Positions 1 to 10,330 of a DNA stretch of 64,000 bases are shown piece by piece. A program made the translations under genes and the position numbers. This stretch comes from Barnesiella sp. (GTDB lineage: Bacteria > Bacteroidota > Bacteroidia > Bacteroidales > Muribaculaceae), in assembly GCA_014800945.1 (NCBI GenBank), contig JAAVFD010000011.1:1-64000 (forward strand), given 5' to 3'. Each line of letters opens with the position of its first letter. Position 1 is the stretch's first letter. A model generated the notes under the pieces. It saw only the letters and a program-made list of their open reading frames with translations. It had not been told where the DNA came from and searched no databases.

Positions 1-48
1 CTATCAAAACTATGTGCCTAAAAATATTCCACACTCGGGTAGTTTTTT

Positions 49-118
49 AACAATTCAACCGGGTTTTGCGACTGACCCGTTTTAACACTTTAACCGGGTT
101 TTGCTGCTGACCCATATT
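49..118. repeat. Two tandem 35-bp units, each with a CGGGT...ACCC(G) mini-hairpin
   Basis: AACAATTCAACCGGGTTTTGCGACTGACCCGTTTT (49-83) followed by AACACTTTAACCGGGTTTTGCTGCTGACCCATATT (84-118); 29/35 identical by eye. Confidence 0.7.
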
Positions 119-131
119 AAGTTCCGTACTG

Positions 132-168
132 CAAAAAGAAAAGCACCTACAACTGAATGTAAGTGCTT
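132..168 (-). terminator. Rho-independent terminator of the tRNA transcription unit
   Basis: Minus strand AAGCACTTACA-ttcagt-TGTAGGTGCTT (11-bp stem with one G-U) followed by TTCTTTTTGC. Confidence 0.75.
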
Positions 169-181
169 GACTTTTAAGGAG

Positions 182-255
182 TGGTCCCACTTGGGCTTGA
201 ACCAAGGACTCCCTGATTATGAGTCAGGTGCTCTAACCAACTGAGCTATAGGACC
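182..255 (-). tRNA. tRNA-CAU (Ile2/lysidine type more likely than elongator Met)
   Basis: GGTCCTATAGCTCAGTTGGTTAGAGCACCTGACTCATAATCAGGGAGTCCTTGGTTCAAGCCCAAGTGGGACCA folds as a cloverleaf; anticodon CAT. Confidence 0.9.
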
Positions 256-306
256 GGCTCTCTTTTCAAAGAGAAACCCCACTGCCTTGTGCGGAGGGGG
301 TTATTT

Positions 307-381
<75 letters not shown>

Positions 382-555
382 ATGTTTTGTGAGTGCAAAG
401 GTAGATATTTTTATTTACATCGCAATACCTTTAGCGATTTTTTTGTGTTAAATTTTGCTATTTACCTCAGTTTTCCTTGATGTGTTAGTTGCTCAACCAA
501 GCTAATATGCTAATTTTGCCGATAATACATTGAAAAGATTTTTTTAATTAGATTT

Positions 556-2688
556 ATGAAAAAAATAATATTTCTTGCACCTATGGCTATTTTGTCTTTG
601 TTAGGCACCTCCTGTGGCAGCAATAAGTCTCTCAGCTATCCCGATGCACCAAAGGATGAGTCGGTAGTGGATGAGTACTTTGGAATAAGTGTGGCTGATC
701 CATATCGCCCTCTTGAGGATGATACATGCGAATCGACTCTTGAATGGGTAAAGGCTGAAAATACACTTACTCAAAATTATCTCAGCCAAATTAAATTCAG
801 AGACAGTATCCGCAACAGGCTCACCGAACTTAATAATTATACCAAGAGCGGCATTCCCACCAAAGAAAAGGACGGAAAATATTATTTTTACGAGAACAAC
901 GGGCTTCAGAACCAGAGCGTTCTATATCGGGCTGATTCAATAGGCGGTGACAAAGAAGTTTTTCTTGACCCGAACACGCTGTCTGATAACGGAACGGTGG
1001 CTCTTACCGGAGTTTTTCCATCAAATGACGGCAAATACACTGCCTACAGTGTGTCACGAAACGGATCGGACTGGACAGAAATCTACGTCATGGACACCAA
1101 GACCAAGCAACTTTTGCCGGATCACATCGAGTGGGCGAAATTCACAGGAGCAGAGTGGGCTGGAGATGGCTTTTACTACAGCGCATATCCTCGTCCGGAA
1201 GAAGGCAAGGAGTTCAGCAACGCCAATGAAAACCATCAGATTTACTATCACAAGCTCGGAACACCACAGAGCGCTGATATTATCGCATACGAGGATAAAG
1301 CCAACCCGCTGCACTTCCACACCGCTCTTGTGCCGGAGAGCGAGGACTATCTCTTTGTTATCGGAGCAGGTGAGGGGAATGGCTCATCTGTTATGGTAAA
1401 AAGTCTCAAAGGCAATGGCGACTGGAAGATTATGGAGCCGAGCCAGGACTATGAAATCAACATAGTGGATGTTGTTGACGGCACTGTTTATTTCACAACC
1501 AATATTGATGCTCCAAAAGGCAGACTCATGAGCGCACCTTTGGCTAACCCTGTTCGCTCTTCTTGGAAAGAACTGATTCCCGAGAGTGATGGCGTTCTCA
1601 AAGGAATGCAATTCAGCGGCGACAAAATGCTTGTAACTTATGAAAAAGATGCTTCGGATCATGTGTATCTGTTTGATAAGAACGGAAAGCAACTCACAGA
1701 GATACAGTTGCCTACCTACGGAAGTGTTGCGCTGTCATCCTCTAAGAAGAATGATGAAATTTTCTACTCTTTCTCCTCCTTCACATATCCTGCCGCTATA
1801 TATTCATATAATAAAGAGACCGGCGAATCAAAACTCATCAAAGAACCCAATGTCAACGGGCTTGACATGGCTGACTATGTAACAGAGCAGGTTTTCTATC
1901 CAAGCACTGACGGTACAAAAGTTCCCATGTTCATCACCTACAAGAAGGGACTTAAGAAAGATGGCAAGAATCCGGTTTTACTTTATGGTTATGGTGGCTT
2001 CAACATCTCGTTAACCCCGGGCTTTTCTCCCAACAGAATCCTATGGCTTGAAAACGGTGGAATATATGCCCAGGCAAATCTCAGAGGCGGTTCTGAGTAT
2101 GGAGAAGAATGGCATCAGGCGGGTACAAAGATGAACAAGCTTAATGTATTCAACGACTTTATTTCTGCCGCTGAATATCTTGTCAAGGAAAACTGGACAA
2201 ATCCCGAACTTATCACAATTGAAGGCGGCAGCAATGGTGGACTCCTTGTAGGAGCCACAGTTAATCTCCGTCCGGACCTCTTCAGGGTTGCAATCCCCAA
2301 AGTAGGAGTAATGGATATGATGCGTTACCATCTCTTTACTATCGGATGGAACTGGGCGAGTGACTATGGTACCAGTGCGGATTCCAAGGAAATGGCTGAA
2401 TATTTACGTAATTATTCCCCAATTCACAACATTAAAAACGACGGAACACCTTACCCGGCGATAATGGTCACCACAGCGGATCATGATGACAGGGTTGTGC
2501 CGGCTCATTCATTCAAGTATGCCGCAACTCTACAGGCTGCTGACACCGGAGATGCTCCCAAGCTGATACGCATCGATTCAAATGCAGGCCACGGTGCCGG
2601 AAAACCCCTGGCGAAAGTTGTTGACGAGTACACCGACGTCTATTCATTCATCTATCATAACCTTGGCATTGATCCCACTGAAAAATAA
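556..2688 (+). CDS. Prolyl oligopeptidase family serine peptidase (S9A), lipoprotein/secreted
   Basis: Signal peptide with LGTSC; GGSNGGLLVGA nucleophile motif; typical S9A N- and C-terminal domains. Confidence 0.93.
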   Translation: MKKIIFLAPMAILSLLGTSCGSNKSLSYPDAPKDESVVDEYFGISVADPYRPLEDDTCESTLEWVKAENTLTQNYLSQIKFRDSIRNRLTELNNYTKSGIPTKEKDGKYYFYENNGLQNQSVLYRADSIGGDKEVFLDPNTLSDNGTVALTGVFPSNDGKYTAYSVSRNGSDWTEIYVMDTKTKQLLPDHIEWAKFTGAEWAGDGFYYSAYPRPEEGKEFSNANENHQIYYHKLGTPQSADIIAYEDKANPLHFHTALVPESEDYLFVIGAGEGNGSSVMVKSLKGNGDWKIMEPSQDYEINIVDVVDGTVYFTTNIDAPKGRLMSAPLANPVRSSWKELIPESDGVLKGMQFSGDKMLVTYEKDASDHVYLFDKNGKQLTEIQLPTYGSVALSSSKKNDEIFYSFSSFTYPAAIYSYNKETGESKLIKEPNVNGLDMADYVTEQVFYPSTDGTKVPMFITYKKGLKKDGKNPVLLYGYGGFNISLTPGFSPNRILWLENGGIYAQANLRGGSEYGEEWHQAGTKMNKLNVFNDFISAAEYLVKENWTNPELITIEGGSNGGLLVGATVNLRPDLFRVAIPKVGVMDMMRYHLFTIGWNWASDYGTSADSKEMAEYLRNYSPIHNIKNDGTPYPAIMVTTADHDDRVVPAHSFKYAATLQAADTGDAPKLIRIDSNAGHGAGKPLAKVVDEYTDVYSFIYHNLGIDPTEK

Positions 2689-3592
2689 AAATATAGCGGC
2701 TATCATCGGTGTGCTTTTCAGCTGTACGGCTTGTTTCACCGGAGTTGAGAGCACACCGAAAATCAGTGCCGAAAGTGTTGAAAAAACACTGCCCGGCAAT
2801 ATTGCCGAGCAGCAATATCTCAGCGATATTACCGGCGAAAGCCCGCGTCTTTGGCAACCGGGAAAGCAGTTTCATGTCACAGATGACAGAATCGGTATTA
2901 TTTTCAATCCCGGTGCTCCCGAACTCAAAGCCGGTGACATAATTAGCTACAAAGATATGCACCAAGTGGTCTCACTTACCGGTGACCCTATTGTAGAGCT
3001 TGTGTTTTCCGACTCACAGTCAAGGGAAATGATTTACCGCATGGACACATCGGAAGGTGCCCTTAAGCAACTCTCCAATATTGACATTCCATTTGCGGTA
3101 GAGCACACCATCATAGATTCCGTGAAATCAAGAATGCAGGATAAGACTTTTTATATCCTCACTCCGGTATGGTACGACTTGAAGGAGCAATCGTTCACAG
3201 AGCGTAAATTCGTACCCGTAAAAGTGATTGAAGTACAACCCGGTAATTCTGTTTATCCTGTCAAATTGAAATTGTCAGATGAGAACAGCAACCCATTTTT
3301 CATGTTCATGTCAGTAGGTGCCAATGCAAAAGCACCGAGAGGATTTCACAAACTATTCTCTCTCACCGACCCACGTCTTAAATATCCCTTGATTAAGGAT
3401 AATGTGTGGCAGAATATCATAAATAACCGAATAGCAATTGACATGACTCTTGATGAGTGCCGCCTTGCTCTCGGAACGCCATCCAAGGTAATTCGCCGTG
3501 CCGACCAGAGCACTTTATATGAGATATGGACATACGAAAACGGCATATATCTCCTGTTCCGTGACGGTATTTTAAGTGAATACCGACGATAG
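2669..3592 (+). CDS. Putative lipoprotein of unknown function
   Basis: ORF 2582..3592; lipobox-like LFSC after a hydrophobic stretch suggests a start near the TTG at 2669; C-terminal LDECRLALGTPSKV...YEIWTYENG resembles SmpA/BamE-like segments. Confidence 0.5.
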   Translation: MIPLKNKNIAAIIGVLFSCTACFTGVESTPKISAESVEKTLPGNIAEQQYLSDITGESPRLWQPGKQFHVTDDRIGIIFNPGAPELKAGDIISYKDMHQVVSLTGDPIVELVFSDSQSREMIYRMDTSEGALKQLSNIDIPFAVEHTIIDSVKSRMQDKTFYILTPVWYDLKEQSFTERKFVPVKVIEVQPGNSVYPVKLKLSDENSNPFFMFMSVGANAKAPRGFHKLFSLTDPRLKYPLIKDNVWQNIINNRIAIDMTLDECRLALGTPSKVIRRADQSTLYEIWTYENGIYLLFRDGILSEYRR

Positions 3593-3660
3593 ATTAATCT
3601 ACTTGAACATCATCCCCGTATCAGCTGTTTTAGATATATAAAACAACTAAAACAGCTATT

Positions 3661-4383
3661 ATGACTAAAGTAACTTATCTGGACCATAGCGGTTTCGCGG
3701 TTCAGCTCCCGGAAGTGATTCTGGTATTTGACTATTATCGTGATCCGTCTCATGCTCTTCATAAAATTCTTGAAAACAATCCCGACACACCCGTAATATT
3801 CTTTGTGAGCCACCAGCATAAAGACCACTATAATACTGGTATTTATGAAATGGCACAGAATCACAGGAGAGTGTATGTAACAGCAAATGATGTTCCCGCA
3901 AAAGCAATTCCGTCCACTCTTGAAGTAGCCGGAATGAGTGCAGGGGACAGGATTGAGGATTTACCAGGTGGAATCAGTGTAAAGGCATATCCTTCGACAG
4001 ACAGCGGTGTAAGCTTTATGGTGGAAACCTCAGGTGGAGAGAAAATATTTCATGCCGGAGATCTTAACCTGTGGCACTGGAAAGATGAATCCAATGAGGC
4101 AGAAGTTAAGAAATCTGAGGCGGCATTCAAGAAAGCTCTGAACCGTATATCGAGCGAAAATCCGCAAATAGACATAGCGATGTTTCCGGTTGACCCGCGA
4201 CTCGGCACCGATTTTGGTGAAGGAGCTAAAGAGTTTCTGACAGAGATAAAGGTTAACAATTTCCTGCCGATGCATTTCTGGGGCATGAAAGATGAGGCAC
4301 TTACATTTCTGAGCACTATTCAGGGTGACAGATCAAACGTGCACTTTATCTCAACCCCTGGAGCAAGCGTAGAGATTAAATAG
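3661..4383 (+). CDS. MBL-fold metallo-hydrolase
   Basis: SHQHKDHYN, HAGDLNLWHW and PVDPRLG motifs of UlaG-like MBL enzymes. Confidence 0.85.
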   Translation: MTKVTYLDHSGFAVQLPEVILVFDYYRDPSHALHKILENNPDTPVIFFVSHQHKDHYNTGIYEMAQNHRRVYVTANDVPAKAIPSTLEVAGMSAGDRIEDLPGGISVKAYPSTDSGVSFMVETSGGEKIFHAGDLNLWHWKDESNEAEVKKSEAAFKKALNRISSENPQIDIAMFPVDPRLGTDFGEGAKEFLTEIKVNNFLPMHFWGMKDEALTFLSTIQGDRSNVHFISTPGASVEIK

Positions 4384-4402
4384 AGATTATATTAGGTATA
4401 AT

Positions 4403-4440
4403 AAAACTCCCGTAAGTCAAATTGGCTTACGGGAGTTTTT
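4403..4440. terminator. Bidirectional rho-independent terminator between convergent genes
   Basis: aaaactcccgtaag-tcaaattgg-cttacgggagtttt. Confidence 0.9.
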
Positions 4441-4455
4441 TATGCTGTAATACTA

Positions 4456-5265
4456 TTAGAGTTGAGTTGCGGGGTCAAGGTTAGCCGCTTCAATATCTTT
4501 ATAATAGCGGTAAGTGCCCACCTTCAGTTCTTCGCATGCAGCCTCATCAGCAACAATGAGCGCTTTCGCGTGCATCTGAAGCGCAGAGATTGTCCACATC
4601 TGGCTGATACCGCCTTCTACACCGTGGTGGAGAGCACGGCTCTTGTTATGACCGTTCACAATAAGCAGAACGCTCTTTGCAGCCATGATAGTGCCGACAC
4701 CTACAGTAAGCGCTGTCTTGGGAACAAGGTCAACATTATTGTCGAAGAAACGGGAATTGGCAATGATAGTGTCGCGGGTCAGTGTTTTCATGCGTGTGCG
4801 TGAAGTCAGAGATGAACCCGGCTCGTTGAAAGCAATGTGTCCGTCAGGACCTACACCCCCGAGAAAGAGATCAATTCCGCCATAGCTCTTTATTTTCTCT
4901 TCGTAGCGGGCACACTCTTCTTCAGGATTTTCAGCATTTCCGTTGAGAATGTTAACGTTTTCGCGGAGAATATCAATCTGATTGAAGAAGTTGGTCCACA
5001 TGAAAGTGTAGTAGCTCTGTTCATGATCGCGGGGAATTCCGCAGTACTCATCCATATTGAATGTAACAACATTCTTGAAGCTTACCTTACCTTCCTTGCA
5101 AAGTTTGATAAGATGGCGGTACATTCCGAGGGGTGAGCTGCCGGTTGGGCAACCGAGAACAAACGGATGTTCCGGTGTGGGTTTAGCCTCATTTATGCGG
5201 GCTGCAACATAATTTGCCGCCCATTCGGATACTTTGTCGTAGTCTGGCTCGATAATCAGTCTCAT
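4456..5265 (-). CDS. nagB: Glucosamine-6-phosphate deaminase
   Basis: [43 protein letters not shown]. Confidence 0.96.
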   Translation of the reverse strand: MRLIIEPDYDKVSEWAANYVAARINEAKPTPEHPFVLGCPTGSSPLGMYRHLIKLCKEGKVSFKNVVTFNMDEYCGIPRDHEQSYYTFMWTNFFNQIDILRENVNILNGNAENPEEECARYEEKIKSYGGIDLFLGGVGPDGHIAFNEPGSSLTSRTRMKTLTRDTIIANSRFFDNNVDLVPKTALTVGVGTIMAAKSVLLIVNGHNKSRALHHGVEGGISQMWTISALQMHAKALIVADEAACEELKVGTYRYYKDIEAANLDPATQL

Positions 5266-5308
5266 AGCGCTTATTGTTTCTTATTTGGTTAGAATTTAAA
5301 AGGTATCG

Positions 5309-5316
5309 CAAACTTA
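5309..5316 (-). promoter_or_regulatory. nagB -7 promoter element TAAGTTTG
   Basis: Bacteroidetes-type TAnnTTTG on the minus strand, upstream of the nagB start. Confidence 0.5.
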
Positions 5317-5373
5317 CGCAAAAAAGGCGAGATAATAGCCTAATGTCCTCAATTTTTTTAACAATTTCACGGT

Positions 5374-6615
5374 TTAGCCACGGAGCATCTTCACAGCCAT
5401 AAGGATAGCATGATTTACAGCCCGCTCCACCACACGCATCCTGTTACCGGCAAAATGCATTGTAATGCTCCTGGATTTACCGCGCAGAGCAACCGCTATG
5501 CAAACGGTTCCTACAGGTTTTTCCGCGCTTCCGCCGCCAGGCCCGGCAATACCGCTCGTTGAAATTCCGAGGTCAGCTCCCGTAAGCTTGCACACACCGA
5601 GAGCCATTTGGGTGGCAACATCTTCGCTCACAGCCCCTTTTTCATTTATAGATATCGGATTAACGCCCAGAACCCCTGTTTTGACATCATTGCTGTAAGC
5701 AACCACTCCGCCGAGCATATTTTCGGAACTTCCGGGAATCGCGGTTATAGCTCCGGCAATATTTCCTCCTGTGCAACTCTCGGCTGTGGCTATTTTTATT
5801 CCTTTGCTTCCACACTTCTGAAGTAAAAGTTCAGCAGGGGTAATATCGTTATCGGCAACAATGTATTCACCTATGATATTCTTGATTTCACGGCAAGCGG
5901 AGTCAGCAGCATCGGCAAGCATTTTTTTATCGCTTCCCGTGGCATCGAGGCGTAAACGGATATAACTTGCATTCGGCAGATAAGCGAGGTGCAGATATTT
6001 TGGAAGAGACTCTTCAAAATCAGCAAGAAGCTCGGCCATTGCACTCTCACTTATTCCGGTGGTGATGAAAGTCCTGTGCTCAATAACGGTGTTGTCGGGA
6101 AAATACTCTCTGAGTTTGTCAAAAACCACGCTCTCAAACATTCCTACGGTTTCAAACGGCACTCCAGGCATGGCAACAAGCACCTTGCCATTACGCTCAA
6201 ACCACATTATCGGTGCGGTCCCGAGTCGATTCTGAATCACTTCACAGCTGCTTGGCACAATAGCTTGGGCGGCAGTGAGTGCATTCATTTCCAGTCCTCT
6301 TCGGCTCATTATGTTTCTTACATTTTCAAGTACCTCCGGATTTTCCACCGGTTCACCACCGAAAATCTCCATCAGAATAGTTTTGGTGATATCATCCTTT
6401 GTAGGTCCGAGTCCACCGGTAGTAAGAACAACATCGCTTTGACAAAACGCTCTGTCAATTGCACGCTTGATATCTTCACCTTTGTCGCTGCACACCTCCA
6501 CACCGGCAACCCTCCATCCGGCAGGTGCCATTATTCGTGCAAGGCTTCCGCTATTAGTGTCAGTCACCTGACCGATAAGAAGTTCATCGCCTATAGCAAC
6601 AATATTTACATCCAT
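5374..6615 (-). CDS. cinA: CinA-family nicotinamide-nucleotide amidohydrolase / competence-damage protein
   Basis: MDVNIVAIGDELLIGQVTDTNSG and C-terminal TAESCTGGNIAGAIT...GISTSGIAGPGGG. Confidence 0.95.
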   Translation of the reverse strand: MDVNIVAIGDELLIGQVTDTNSGSLARIMAPAGWRVAGVEVCSDKGEDIKRAIDRAFCQSDVVLTTGGLGPTKDDITKTILMEIFGGEPVENPEVLENVRNIMSRRGLEMNALTAAQAIVPSSCEVIQNRLGTAPIMWFERNGKVLVAMPGVPFETVGMFESVVFDKLREYFPDNTVIEHRTFITTGISESAMAELLADFEESLPKYLHLAYLPNASYIRLRLDATGSDKKMLADAADSACREIKNIIGEYIVADNDITPAELLLQKCGSKGIKIATAESCTGGNIAGAITAIPGSSENMLGGVVAYSNDVKTGVLGVNPISINEKGAVSEDVATQMALGVCKLTGADLGISTSGIAGPGGGSAEKPVGTVCIAVALRGKSRSITMHFAGNRMRVVERAVNHAILMAVKMLRG

Positions 6616-6631
6616 TTTAATTGAAATTATA

Positions 6632-7651
6632 TCAAACTCCTACACGCGCATACGGCACTTCGTCATAAGCGCAGAAATCACCTTTAAGATATTTGAAATA
6701 TCCCGCCATGGCAACCATAGCTGCATTGTCTGTGGTAAATATACGTTCAGGAATATATGCCTTTAGTTCATGAGTGGCACAGTACTCGGCAACAGCATTT
6801 CTCACTCCCGAATTGGCGCTTACACCTCCGCCGATGGCAACGCTTTTAACACCGGTTTGCTTTACAGCCTTATCAAGCTTATCAATTAGAATTTCAACGA
6901 TAGTTCGCTGCAGCGATGCCGCGAGATCTGCCATATTCTCCTTGATGAAATCAGGATTAACCTTAGTTTCATCTCTCAGAGTGTATAAAAAAGATGTTTT
7001 GAGTCCACTGAAACTGTAGTCAAGCCCCGGAATTCGGGGTTTGGCAAATTTGAACCGGTTGCTGTTGCCCTCAGCGGCAAGCCTGTCTATATGAGGACCG
7101 CCGGGGTAGGGAAGTCCCATTACCTTAGCGCATTTGTCAAACGCTTCCCCTGCCGCATCATCAATAGTTTTGCCGAGAATTTCCATATTTTCAGCACTCT
7201 TAACAAGAATGAGCTGACTGTTTCCACCGCTCACAAGCAGACATAAAAATGGAAATTCAGGCACCTCGTCATTCTTATCCCTACGAATAAAATGGCTTAG
7301 CACATGGCCGTGGAGATGATTCACATCCACCATGGGTATTCTGAGTCCGAGGCTCATTCCCTTGGCAAATGAAGTGCCTACAAGTAGAGAGCCAAGCAAT
7401 CCGGGTCCACGAGTAAAGGCAATGGCGCTCAAATCGTTTGCTGTTATTCCGGCACGTTTGAGAGCGGCATCCACCACCGGCACAATATTCTGCTGGTGAG
7501 CACGGCTTGCAAGTTCCGGCACAACACCTCCGTACTCCTCATGTATGCTTTGGCTTGCTATGACATTGCTGCGCAGAATACCGTCGGTAATAACCGCCGC
7601 ACTTGTGTCATCACATGAACTCTCTATCCCAAGAATGGTTATCTCACTCAT
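6632..7651 (-). CDS. tsaD: tRNA threonylcarbamoyladenosine biosynthesis protein TsaD
   Basis: Start at MSEITILGIESSCDDTSAAV; HLHGH motif; the ORF-track extension to 7837 is not coding. Confidence 0.96.
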   Translation of the reverse strand: MSEITILGIESSCDDTSAAVITDGILRSNVIASQSIHEEYGGVVPELASRAHQQNIVPVVDAALKRAGITANDLSAIAFTRGPGLLGSLLVGTSFAKGMSLGLRIPMVDVNHLHGHVLSHFIRRDKNDEVPEFPFLCLLVSGGNSQLILVKSAENMEILGKTIDDAAGEAFDKCAKVMGLPYPGGPHIDRLAAEGNSNRFKFAKPRIPGLDYSFSGLKTSFLYTLRDETKVNPDFIKENMADLAASLQRTIVEILIDKLDKAVKQTGVKSVAIGGGVSANSGVRNAVAEYCATHELKAYIPERIFTTDNAAMVAMAGYFKYLKGDFCAYDEVPYARVGV

Positions 7652-7677
7652 AATTATTTTTATTCCTTTTGATTCTG

Positions 7678-7685
7678 CAAAGTTA
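7678..7685 (-). promoter_or_regulatory. tsaD -7 promoter element TAACTTTG
   Basis: caaagtta on plus = TAACTTTG on minus, 27 nt upstream of the tsaD ATG. Confidence 0.65.
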
Positions 7686-7718
7686 CATAATAATAGCTGC
7701 AGATTGGAAAAAAAACGA

Positions 7719-7726
7719 TAACTTTG
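7719..7726 (+). promoter_or_regulatory. typA -7 promoter element TAACTTTG
   Basis: TAACTTTGCGCCCGAA upstream of the typA ATG at 7751. Confidence 0.65.
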
Positions 7727-7750
7727 CGCCCGAATTTTTAAGAAGACAAT

Positions 7751-9547
7751 ATGCAGAATATCCGCAACATTGCAATTATAGCACACGTTGACCACGGTAA
7801 AACAACTCTTGTTGACAAGATGCTTCTTGCCGGACACCTGTTCCGTGACAATCAGACAACCGGAGAATTGATTCTCGACAATAACGACCTTGAGCGTGAA
7901 AGAGGTATAACAATTCTATCAAAAAACGTATCAATCAACTATAAGGATACAAAAATCAACATTATAGACACTCCGGGTCACGCCGATTTCGGTGGCGAAG
8001 TAGAGCGAGTGCTTAATATGGCTGACGGATGTCTGCTTCTTGTGGATGCTTTTGAGGGTCCGATGCCACAGACCCGTTTTGTGCTCCAGAAAGCAATACA
8101 GATGGGATTGAAACCTGTAGTAGTAATCAATAAGGTTGACAAACCCAACTGTCGTCCGGAAGAGGTGCAGGAAATGGTGTTTGACCTCATGTGCAATCTT
8201 GATGCGACAGAAGAGCAACTCGACTTTCCCACCATCTACGGCTCTGCAAAGCAGGGCTGGATGAGCGAGGATTGGCAGACCCCCACGGACAATATCAATG
8301 CTGTACTTGATGCTATAGTAAAATATATTCCGGCACCTGAAACAATAGAGGGTCCGGCTCAGATGCTCATCACTTCACTTGATTTTTCCAACTATGTAGG
8401 CAGAATTGCTATCGGTAGAGTGCATCGCGGTACCCTCAAAGAGGGAATGGATATTGCTCTGTGCAAAAAAGACGGATCTGTAGTAAAGCAGCGTATAAAG
8501 GAGCTCCATGTGTTTGAAGGCATGGGACGCAAAAAGGTTGACAGTGTAAGCAGTGGAGATATCTGTGCTCTTGTTGGTATAGATGGCTTTGAAATCGGTG
8601 ACACAGTAGCTGATTTCAACACCCCGGAAGCTCTTCCGAGAATCGCTATAGACGAGCCTACGATGTCTATGACTTTCACTATCAACGACAGTCCTTTCTT
8701 CGGACGCGACGGTAAGTTCGTTACATCGCGCCACATCGGCGACCGTCTTATCAAAGAACTTGACCGTAACCTTGCTCTTCGTGTTACCAAAGCAGACAAT
8801 GAGGATGTATGGACAGTATTTGGAAGAGGTGTGCTTCACCTTTCCGTGCTGATTGAAACAATGCGCCGCGAAGGATATGAACTTCAGGTTGGACAGCCTC
8901 AGGTAATTATTAAGGAGATAGACGGAAAAAAATGTGAACCGGTGGAACTTCTCACAATCAATGTGCCGGAGGAGTATTCCAGCAAAATGATTGATATGGT
9001 TACCCGCCGTAAGGGTGACCTTGTGAGCATGACCACTCAAAACGATCGTGTTCACATGGAATTCAACATACCCTCCCGTGGTATAATAGGGCTTAGAAAC
9101 AATGTGCTCACCGCATCTGCCGGAGAAGCAATCATGGCTCACCGATTCCTTGAATATCAGCCCTGGAAAGGTGATATTGAGCGCAGAACAAACGGTTCGC
9201 TTATAGCAATGGAAGGAGGCACAGCCTATGCCTATGCTATTGATAAGCTTCAGGATAGAGGTAAGTTCTTCATATTCCCCCAGGAAGAGGTGTATGCAGG
9301 GCAGGTTGTAGGTGAAAATGCCAAGGACAACGATATTGTTGTTAACGTTACCAAATCCAAGAAACTCACCAATATGCGAGCATCCGGGGCAGATGACAAG
9401 GCTAAAATCATCCCTCCTGTAGTGTTCAGCCTTGAGGAAGCTCTTGAATATATAAAGGGTGACGAGTATGTAGAGGTAACTCCAAATCATATACGAATCC
9501 GCAAAATTATTCTTGATGAGATAGAGCGCAAACGCGCATCAAAATAA
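7751..9547 (+). CDS. typA: Translational GTPase TypA/BipA
   Basis: [44 protein letters not shown]. Confidence 0.97.
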   Translation: MQNIRNIAIIAHVDHGKTTLVDKMLLAGHLFRDNQTTGELILDNNDLERERGITILSKNVSINYKDTKINIIDTPGHADFGGEVERVLNMADGCLLLVDAFEGPMPQTRFVLQKAIQMGLKPVVVINKVDKPNCRPEEVQEMVFDLMCNLDATEEQLDFPTIYGSAKQGWMSEDWQTPTDNINAVLDAIVKYIPAPETIEGPAQMLITSLDFSNYVGRIAIGRVHRGTLKEGMDIALCKKDGSVVKQRIKELHVFEGMGRKKVDSVSSGDICALVGIDGFEIGDTVADFNTPEALPRIAIDEPTMSMTFTINDSPFFGRDGKFVTSRHIGDRLIKELDRNLALRVTKADNEDVWTVFGRGVLHLSVLIETMRREGYELQVGQPQVIIKEIDGKKCEPVELLTINVPEEYSSKMIDMVTRRKGDLVSMTTQNDRVHMEFNIPSRGIIGLRNNVLTASAGEAIMAHRFLEYQPWKGDIERRTNGSLIAMEGGTAYAYAIDKLQDRGKFFIFPQEEVYAGQVVGENAKDNDIVVNVTKSKKLTNMRASGADDKAKIIPPVVFSLEEALEYIKGDEYVEVTPNHIRIRKIILDEIERKRASK

Positions 9548-9592
9548 GAGCCGTTTCAACAATATTAGTTAAATGGCAGACTCTAAGATTGT

Positions 9593-9626
9593 AAAGCTGT
9601 GTCAATTGATTTGATGCAGCTTTTTT
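9593..9626. terminator. Terminator hairpin between convergent typA and DUF6291-like gene
   Basis: aaagctgtgtcaattgatttgatgcagctttttt. Confidence 0.7.
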
Positions 9627-10236
9627 ATGCTCTCACGGTGCTACAAACGTTATTAATGGCTTTATCCCAGAGGTCTTCGGTGAACTCTGTTGACTGGCAC
9701 TGTTCCCAGATGTCCCTCTGTATTCTTTCATAGCTGTCTTGAACATGTTCATCAATTTCTGAAAGAATATCGCTTTTGTATTGTGAATAAGTTGTTCTGA
9801 GGATTTCCTGCACGCACCTTTTCACAAATTTGCGCATTTGTGTCCTGTCTATTTTTATCTTGTGATGATCTTTGGTATAGATAAAGGGGTCCGGTGTTTT
9901 GCCGGATGCCAAATATTCATCGGTAAACTTGTCGGGGTCGTACAAGGGATCAACAGGAGCAGAGGAAATTTCCTCAACCGGAGTTTCGGCAGTGGTAACG
10001 GTGTTGTCCTTAGCCTCTTTCTGTTGTTTTTTCGCCAAGCGGGCTTCCTTGCGGTGTGCCTTCTCATCAATTTCATAGCGGATAAAGTCGAATGCCATGC
10101 GCGCAAGCGGCTGCATTTCTATAACCGTGCCGGTGGCAATATATTCAATTATAGCATCATAGACTTCGCGACGGATGTCATCGGAATAGGGTTTGAGGAT
10201 TTCGTGCCATTTCATAGCAAATGTAAATTTTTTCAT
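9625..10236 (-). CDS. DUF6291-like protein
   Basis: Start at MKKFTFAMKWHEILKPYSDDIRREVYDAIIEYIATG; F..R.EID...HRKEARLAKKQ pattern; family call from memory. Confidence 0.6.
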   Translation of the reverse strand: MKKFTFAMKWHEILKPYSDDIRREVYDAIIEYIATGTVIEMQPLARMAFDFIRYEIDEKAHRKEARLAKKQQKEAKDNTVTTAETPVEEISSAPVDPLYDPDKFTDEYLASGKTPDPFIYTKDHHKIKIDRTQMRKFVKRCVQEILRTTYSQYKSDILSEIDEHVQDSYERIQRDIWEQCQSTEFTEDLWDKAINNVCSTVRA

Positions 10237-10269
10237 AGTAAATAAAGTGTTTGTGTGTTTTTGTTGGCG

Positions 10270-10277
10270 CAAAGATA
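10270..10277 (-). promoter_or_regulatory. -7 promoter element TATCTTTG of the DUF6291-like gene
   Basis: caaagata on plus, 34 nt upstream of the ATG at 10236. Confidence 0.6.
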
Positions 10278-10330
10278 AGGTGTATTTTGTAAATATGCAA
10301 ATAAAAAGTAGTAAAAAATATGGAATCACA

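Noticed and set aside
49-118. CRISPR array
   Set aside because: Only two units, directly tandem with no variable spacers and no cas genes in the window.
947-1399. 150-aa ORF inside the prolyl oligopeptidase gene
   Set aside because: Alternate-frame ORF within a clear S9A gene.
5989-6624. 211-aa ORF antisense to cinA
   Set aside because: cinA is unambiguous; the antisense translation is low-quality and has no promoter or partner.
7652-7837. N-terminal extension of tsaD overlapping typA
   Set aside because: The real start is MSEITILGIESSCDD; both divergent -7 boxes lie in this stretch.
8375-9490. 371-aa ORF antisense to typA
   Set aside because: Shadow ORF inside a highly conserved gene; translation has no family-like motifs.
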